Shown here piece after piece: positions 12,134-15,401 of a stretch of 15,401 nucleotides of DNA. The notes below the pieces were generated by a model. It saw only the letters and a program-made list of their open reading frames with translations, ran no database searches and was not told where the DNA came from. The position numbers and the translations under genes were made by a program. Location of the stretch: assembly GCA_016180765.1 (NCBI GenBank), contig JACPAP010000238.1, forward strand, positions 1 through 15,401. Direction: 5' to 3'. How positions within the stretch are numbered: position 1 is the stretch's first letter; every line of letters begins with the position of its first letter. The DNA is from Gemmatimonadota bacterium (lineage in GTDB: Bacteria; Gemmatimonadota; Gemmatimonadetes; Gemmatimonadales; GWC2-71-9).

Positions 12134-13162
12134 ATGAGACGCGTCGTGGTTGATCTGGTTTCGCCGCGCCCGCTTTGGTCCATCACTCCCGAGGCCGCGG
12201 CGGCCATTCGGCGAGCGTTCGGGCGCGGGTTCGAGGTCATCGAGGTCAGCGCGGCCACGTCCAGCGACGGGGATGGCGGGGCGGGGTCGCCTGAGGCTGC
12301 CGCCGCCGCCGGAGGGGCGGAGGTGTACCTGGGTTACGGCGTGCCTCGCGCGGTCGCCAAGGCAGCCCTGGGCACGCTCAGGTGGGCGCACAGCGCCGCG
12401 GCCGGCGTCAGGGCCACCATCACCCCGGAGTTCCTGGCCACGGGCGCCGTGCTCACCAACGCCAAAGGCCTGCATGCGGAGCCGATGGCGGATTGGGCGG
12501 TGGCGGCCATCGGGTTTTGTCTCCGGGGCTTCCACTACGCCGTGGCGGCGCAGCGTGAGGGCCGCTGGACCAAAGATGAGTTCACCGACGGGCGAGTCCC
12601 GGTGCGAGAGTTCGGCGGCGCGCGCGTGGGGCTGGTAGGACTGGGCGGCATCGGCTCCGCGGTGGCCAAGCGTTGCGTGGCGCTCGGCATGGAAGTCCGG
12701 GCGGTTCGGCGGCGGCCTCGGGCCCGGCGGCCGCGCGGTGTCAGGTGGGTGGGCGGACCGGGGCAACTCCTCGAGCTGGCGAAGCAGAGCGACGTGCTGG
12801 TGGTCGCGGCGCCGGACACCGGCACCACGCGGGGCGCGGTGAACCACGCCGTGGTCCGCGCGTTGCCACGGGGCGCCTACCTCGTGAGCCTGTCGCGGGG
12901 CAGCCTGCTGGACGAGGGGGCCCTGCTGGTGCACCTTGAGAGCGGGCACCTGGCGGGGTGCGTGCTCGACGTGTATGCCAAGGAGCCGCTGCCGGAGGGC
13001 CATCCCTTCTGGCGGCACCCGGGCGTCCTGGTGAGCCCGCACGTGAGCGCGGTCTCGGACCGGTTCTGGGAGCGGGAGACCGCGCTCCTGGTGGACAACA
13101 TCGGCCGCTATCGGCGCGGGGCCAAACTCAAGAACCTGGTGGATCTCCAGGCCGGCTACTGA
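12134..13162 (+). CDS. D-2-hydroxyacid dehydrogenase family protein (NAD-dependent)
   Basis: 342 aa from ATG 12134 (MRRVVVDLVSPRPLWSITPE). It has the two-domain layout of the family: a substrate-binding segment with TNAKGLHAEPMADWAVAAIG, the Rossmann fingerprint GLGGIG at 169-174, and the catalytic-type Arg255 (LSRGSLLDEGAL), Glu284 (VYAKEPLP) and His303 (SPHVSA). All three catalytic positions are present, so an active cytosolic oxidoreductase that interconverts a 2-keto acid and a D-2-hydroxy acid is expected; the substrate is not identifiable. The residues after the Rossmann strand are strikingly Arg-rich (RAVRRRPRARRPRGVR), which may favour NADP. It follows the hairpin and lacks a clear Shine-Dalgarno, and lies 65 nt ahead of the pilT-like gene in the same direction. 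Confidence 0.93.
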   Translation: MRRVVVDLVSPRPLWSITPEAAAAIRRAFGRGFEVIEVSAATSSDGDGGAGSPEAAAAAGGAEVYLGYGVPRAVAKAALGTLRWAHSAAAGVRATITPEFLATGAVLTNAKGLHAEPMADWAVAAIGFCLRGFHYAVAAQREGRWTKDEFTDGRVPVREFGGARVGLVGLGGIGSAVAKRCVALGMEVRAVRRRPRARRPRGVRWVGGPGQLLELAKQSDVLVVAAPDTGTTRGAVNHAVVRALPRGAYLVSLSRGSLLDEGALLVHLESGHLAGCVLDVYAKEPLPEGHPFWRHPGVLVSPHVSAVSDRFWERETALLVDNIGRYRRGAKLKNLVDLQAGY

Positions 13163-13173
13163 GCCCCGGCGGA

Positions 13174-13216
13174 GCGGCAGAAGCGGGAGCAGCGGCAGAA
13201 CGGCAACGGCAGAACT
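13174..13216. repeat. Short CGGCAGAA repeats upstream of the pilT-like gene
   Basis: CGGCAGAA occurs at 13175-13182, 13193-13200 and 13207-13214, with a partial copy (CGGCAA) at 13201. They fill most of the gap between the dehydrogenase stop and the ATPase start. They may be a degenerate tandem array or simple low complexity. Confidence 0.5.
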
Positions 13217-13227
13217 ACCGAGGTGGA

Positions 13228-14412
13228 ATGGAAAACATCATCAAGGCGGCGGTGGAGCGCGGGGCGTCGGACCTGCACATCAAAGCCGGCGACGTGTTTC
13301 GCGCCCGCATCGACGGCAAGCTCCAACCCCTCACCAAGCAGCGGCTTACGCCGGAGCAGACCAAGGCCATCGCCCTCAAGCTGATCCCGTCGGAGGACGA
13401 CCGGAAGCTGATCGACAAGATCCGGGACTACGACTGCTCCTGGGGGGCGCCGGGGATCGGCCGGTTCCGGGTCAACATCCTCCGGCAGCGATCCTCCTTC
13501 ATGATCGTGATGCGGGTGATTCCCTTCGAGGTGCCGTCCATCGAGAAGCTTCGCCTGCCGCGGGTGCTGGAGAAGATCGCCGAGTCCGAGCGAGGCATGA
13601 TCCTGGTTACCGGGGTCACCGGCAGCGGCAAAAGCTCCACCATGGCGGCCATCGTCAACCAGATCAACGCCACGATGAACAAGCACATCGTGACCCTGGA
13701 GAACCCCATCGAGTTCCTGCACCGCGACGCCAACTGTTCGGTCACGCAGCGGGAGATCTCGGTGGACACGGACAGCTTCGCGTCGGGGCTCCGGGCCGCG
13801 CTGCGCCAGGATCCGGACGTGATCCTGATCGGTGAGCTGCGGGACGCCGAGACCATTGACACGGCGATGAAGGCGGCGGAGACCGGGCATCTGTTGATCT
13901 CCACGCTGCACACGCCGGACGCGACCACCACCGTGTCGCGCATCGTGGCGATGTTCCCGGCGGAGGAGCAGGAGATCGCGCGGCTTCGGCTGGCGGATGC
14001 CCTGCAGGCCGTGCTCTCGCAGCGGCTGTTGCCCCGGGCCGACGGCAAGGGCCGGGCGGCGGCGCTGGAGGTCATGATCGTGACGTCCACCATCCGGGAT
14101 CTGATCCGCGACCGTAACCGGGTGGGCGAGATCCGGGATTACATTGCCGAGGGCAAGGATCAGTACGGCATGCAGACGTTCGACCAGTGTCTCATGGACC
14201 TGGTGGAGGCGGGGGACGTGACGTTCGAGGTCGCCCGCGCGGCGGCGAGCAATCCATCCGATTTCGAGCTGCAGCTCCGCACCCTGCGGCGGCGGTCCCG
14301 CACCGCGACGCCCAAGGAAGTCCAGGCCGCGGTCAAGGCGGTGCCCGCTCCCACCGGCGACGAGCCGCCCGGCGGGTTCACGGACGGGATGTCCGGGTTG
14401 ATGCCCCAATGA
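13228..14412 (+). CDS. pilT: PilT/PilU-family type IV pilus retraction ATPase
   Basis: 394 aa from ATG 13228, preceded by a GAGGTGG stretch, one of the few good ribosome-binding sites in the window though unusually close to the ATG. The N-terminal ~100 residues are the PAS-like domain (ASDLHIKAGDVFRARIDGKL). The RecA-like ATPase carries Walker A GVTGSGKSS (129-137), an Asp-box/Walker B region (DPDVILIGELRD, 195-206) and a His box (GHLLISTLHT, 220-229). The C-terminus has STIRDLIRDR, close to the PilT AIRNLIRE signature needed for retraction. The family powers pilus disassembly, twitching motility and DNA uptake from the inner face of the membrane. The tail after residue ~350 (Arg-rich, then Pro/Gly-rich) is longer than in typical PilT. 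No other pilus gene is adjacent. It overlaps the next start by 4 nt. Confidence 0.94.
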   Translation: MENIIKAAVERGASDLHIKAGDVFRARIDGKLQPLTKQRLTPEQTKAIALKLIPSEDDRKLIDKIRDYDCSWGAPGIGRFRVNILRQRSSFMIVMRVIPFEVPSIEKLRLPRVLEKIAESERGMILVTGVTGSGKSSTMAAIVNQINATMNKHIVTLENPIEFLHRDANCSVTQREISVDTDSFASGLRAALRQDPDVILIGELRDAETIDTAMKAAETGHLLISTLHTPDATTTVSRIVAMFPAEEQEIARLRLADALQAVLSQRLLPRADGKGRAAALEVMIVTSTIRDLIRDRNRVGEIRDYIAEGKDQYGMQTFDQCLMDLVEAGDVTFEVARAAASNPSDFELQLRTLRRRSRTATPKEVQAAVKAVPAPTGDEPPGGFTDGMSGLMPQ

Positions 14413-15335
14413 ACGGGCGTCCCTCGGGCCTCCTGGTCCCCATCACCACGCCGTTCGACGCCCAGACCGGCGACGTGGCGCCGGTGGCCCTGCGGGAGAA
14501 CGCCCGGGTGCTCCTCGGGATGGGCGTGGACGGCCTCGTGGCGACCGGGTCGACGGGCGAAGCAGCTCTGTTGGCGGACGACGAGTACTGCAGTGTGGTC
14601 AGGTGGCTTCGCGAGGTGGTCCCGGACGACCGGTGGTTGGTGGTCGGGGCGGGGAGAGAATCGACCCGGGCGACCATCGACGCCTGTCGGGTAGCCGGGG
14701 ACCAGGGCGCGGACGCCGTGTTGCTCCGTGCGCCGTCTTACTACAGTGTCACGCTGAGCACCACCGCACTGGCCGCCCATTTTAGGCGAATCGCAGACGA
14801 TTCTCCCGTCCCCGTCCTGCTGTACAACATGCCCAAGTACACCCACGTCAATTTCTCCGAAGCGTTGGTGGCGGCGCTGGTGGATCACGCCAACATCGTG
14901 GGCCTGAAGGAATCCTCGGGGGACCTCAAGCAATTCGCGGTGTTGCAGGCCACCGCCCCGCAGTGGGCACTGTTCATGGGGTCGGGCTCCCGGTTCTACT
15001 CGGGTCTCGAGCTAGGTGCCGCGGGAGGGGTGCTCGCGGTTGCTTGCTTTGCAGCCGGTATCGCGGTGCGGGTACGTGACAAGTTCCGGAGCGGCGACCG
15101 GGCGGCTGCGGGGGCCGCGCAAGAGATCTTGAGTCCCCTGAGTCGCGAGATCGTGGATGGCCTGGGCGTTCCGGGCGTGAAGGCCGCCATGGATGCGGCC
15201 GGGCTGGTGGGCGGTCCCGTGCGACCGCCGCTGATGGATCTCGCCGAGGCAGATCGGGCCCGGATCGCGTCGCTGGTGACCCAAGCACTCGGCGCGGCCG
15301 GGAACGGCGCCCGGGCACCGGCTCGCCGGAATTGA
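14409..15335 (+). CDS. DapA-superfamily aldolase/lyase, probably not a true dihydrodipicolinate synthase
   Basis: 308 aa from ATG 14409, within the ATGA overlap with the pilT-like stop. It is a class I (beta/alpha)8 pyruvate-type aldolase: GSTGEAA (47-53), PSYYS with Tyr112, LLYNMP with Tyr139, and the Schiff-base Lys167 in GLKESSGD. The position equal to Arg138 of E. coli DapA, which holds the aspartate semialdehyde carboxylate, is here Tyr144 in YNMPKYTH. The residue two places on is His rather than Gly, and the GTTGE motif is GSTGE. Those changes point to another member, such as a 4-hydroxy-2-oxoglutarate or sugar-acid aldolase, rather than lysine biosynthesis. The upstream dehydrogenase could act on a related 2-keto acid, but that link is inference. 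Confidence 0.9.
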   Translation: MNGRPSGLLVPITTPFDAQTGDVAPVALRENARVLLGMGVDGLVATGSTGEAALLADDEYCSVVRWLREVVPDDRWLVVGAGRESTRATIDACRVAGDQGADAVLLRAPSYYSVTLSTTALAAHFRRIADDSPVPVLLYNMPKYTHVNFSEALVAALVDHANIVGLKESSGDLKQFAVLQATAPQWALFMGSGSRFYSGLELGAAGGVLAVACFAAGIAVRVRDKFRSGDRAAAGAAQEILSPLSREIVDGLGVPGVKAAMDAAGLVGGPVRPPLMDLAEADRARIASLVTQALGAAGNGARAPARRN

Positions 15336-15372
15336 CGCTTAGGGTTCACGGCCATAGCTTCTGTCAGAGGAT

Positions 15373-15401
15373 GCCCCGGGCGACCCCCGGGGCGATTTTT
15401 T
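15373..15401 (+). terminator. Rho-independent terminator
   Basis: GCCCCGGG (15373-15380) pairs with CCCGGGGC (15386-15393) around a 5-nt loop, followed by GA and a T-run to the window end. It lies 38 nt after the stop of the DapA-like gene and ends the plus-strand run. Confidence 0.85.

Noticed and set aside
12035..13042. Long minus-strand frame opposite the dehydrogenase
   Set aside because: It is an antisense shadow with no motifs; the plus strand has a complete catalytic set.
13156..14409. 417-codon minus-strand frame opposite the pilT-like gene
   Set aside because: It is antisense to an intact ATPase with all motifs; His/Arg/Gly-rich composition marks it as a shadow.
1..15401. CRISPR array, insertion sequence or integrase
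   Set aside because: I saw no regularly spaced repeats of CRISPR type, no transposase or recombinase motifs, and no terminal inverted repeats with target duplications in either strand.

Overview
The window looks like chromosomal DNA of a GC-rich bacterium, most likely Gemmatimonadota or a similar soil lineage. The support is indirect: an orphan MacB/FtsX-type permease of the acidobacterial/gemmatimonadal 'ADOP' kind, a fused glutamate formimidoyltransferase/cyclodeaminase, a PilT-type ATPase, few clear Shine-Dalgarno sites, and several -10-like hexamers 6-8 nt before start codons. No rRNA or other decisive marker is present, so the phylum is an inference.

Left part (1-5110), accessory and eroded. 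A minus-strand operon runs from a two-CDGSH iron-sulfur protein through a small membrane protein to an ADOP permease cut by the window edge. Upstream, about 2950-4050 is a gene graveyard: a PLP aminotransferase fragment with an in-frame stop, two pieces of a second ADOP copy, and a TPR-like fragment on the opposite strand. Next come an orphan VapC-like PIN toxin whose antitoxin survives only as a C-terminal tail, and an SRPBCC/AHSA1 gene that abuts that tail head-on.

Middle (5150-7200), a small island. A 3' half of tRNA-Ile(GAT) lies at 5152-5198, and a perfect 20-bp direct repeat from its anticodon/variable region recurs at 7163-7182. Between the copies are an AbiE-type toxin-antitoxin pair in toxin-first order, a divergent 70-aa gene, and a compact AT-rich control region with back-to-back promoter elements and a 9-bp inverted-repeat operator. 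This is the best candidate for an under-described system: a short tRNA-flanked defence or addiction module with a possible third component.

Right part (7200-15401), mostly conserved. On the minus strand, suhB-like, a Phd-type antitoxin, a VapC-type toxin and ftcD follow each other; the antitoxin has its own promoter with a palindrome inside the spacer. On the plus strand, trpS overlaps an mgtC/sapB-like gene, then come a hairpin, a D-2-hydroxyacid dehydrogenase, a pilT-family ATPase, and a DapA-superfamily lyase overlapping pilT by 4 nt. A rho-independent terminator closes the run at the window end. TrpS carries a cysteine motif resembling the Fe-S motif of some bacterial TrpRS. SuhB carries a short tandem repeat inserted in frame next to its catalytic motif.
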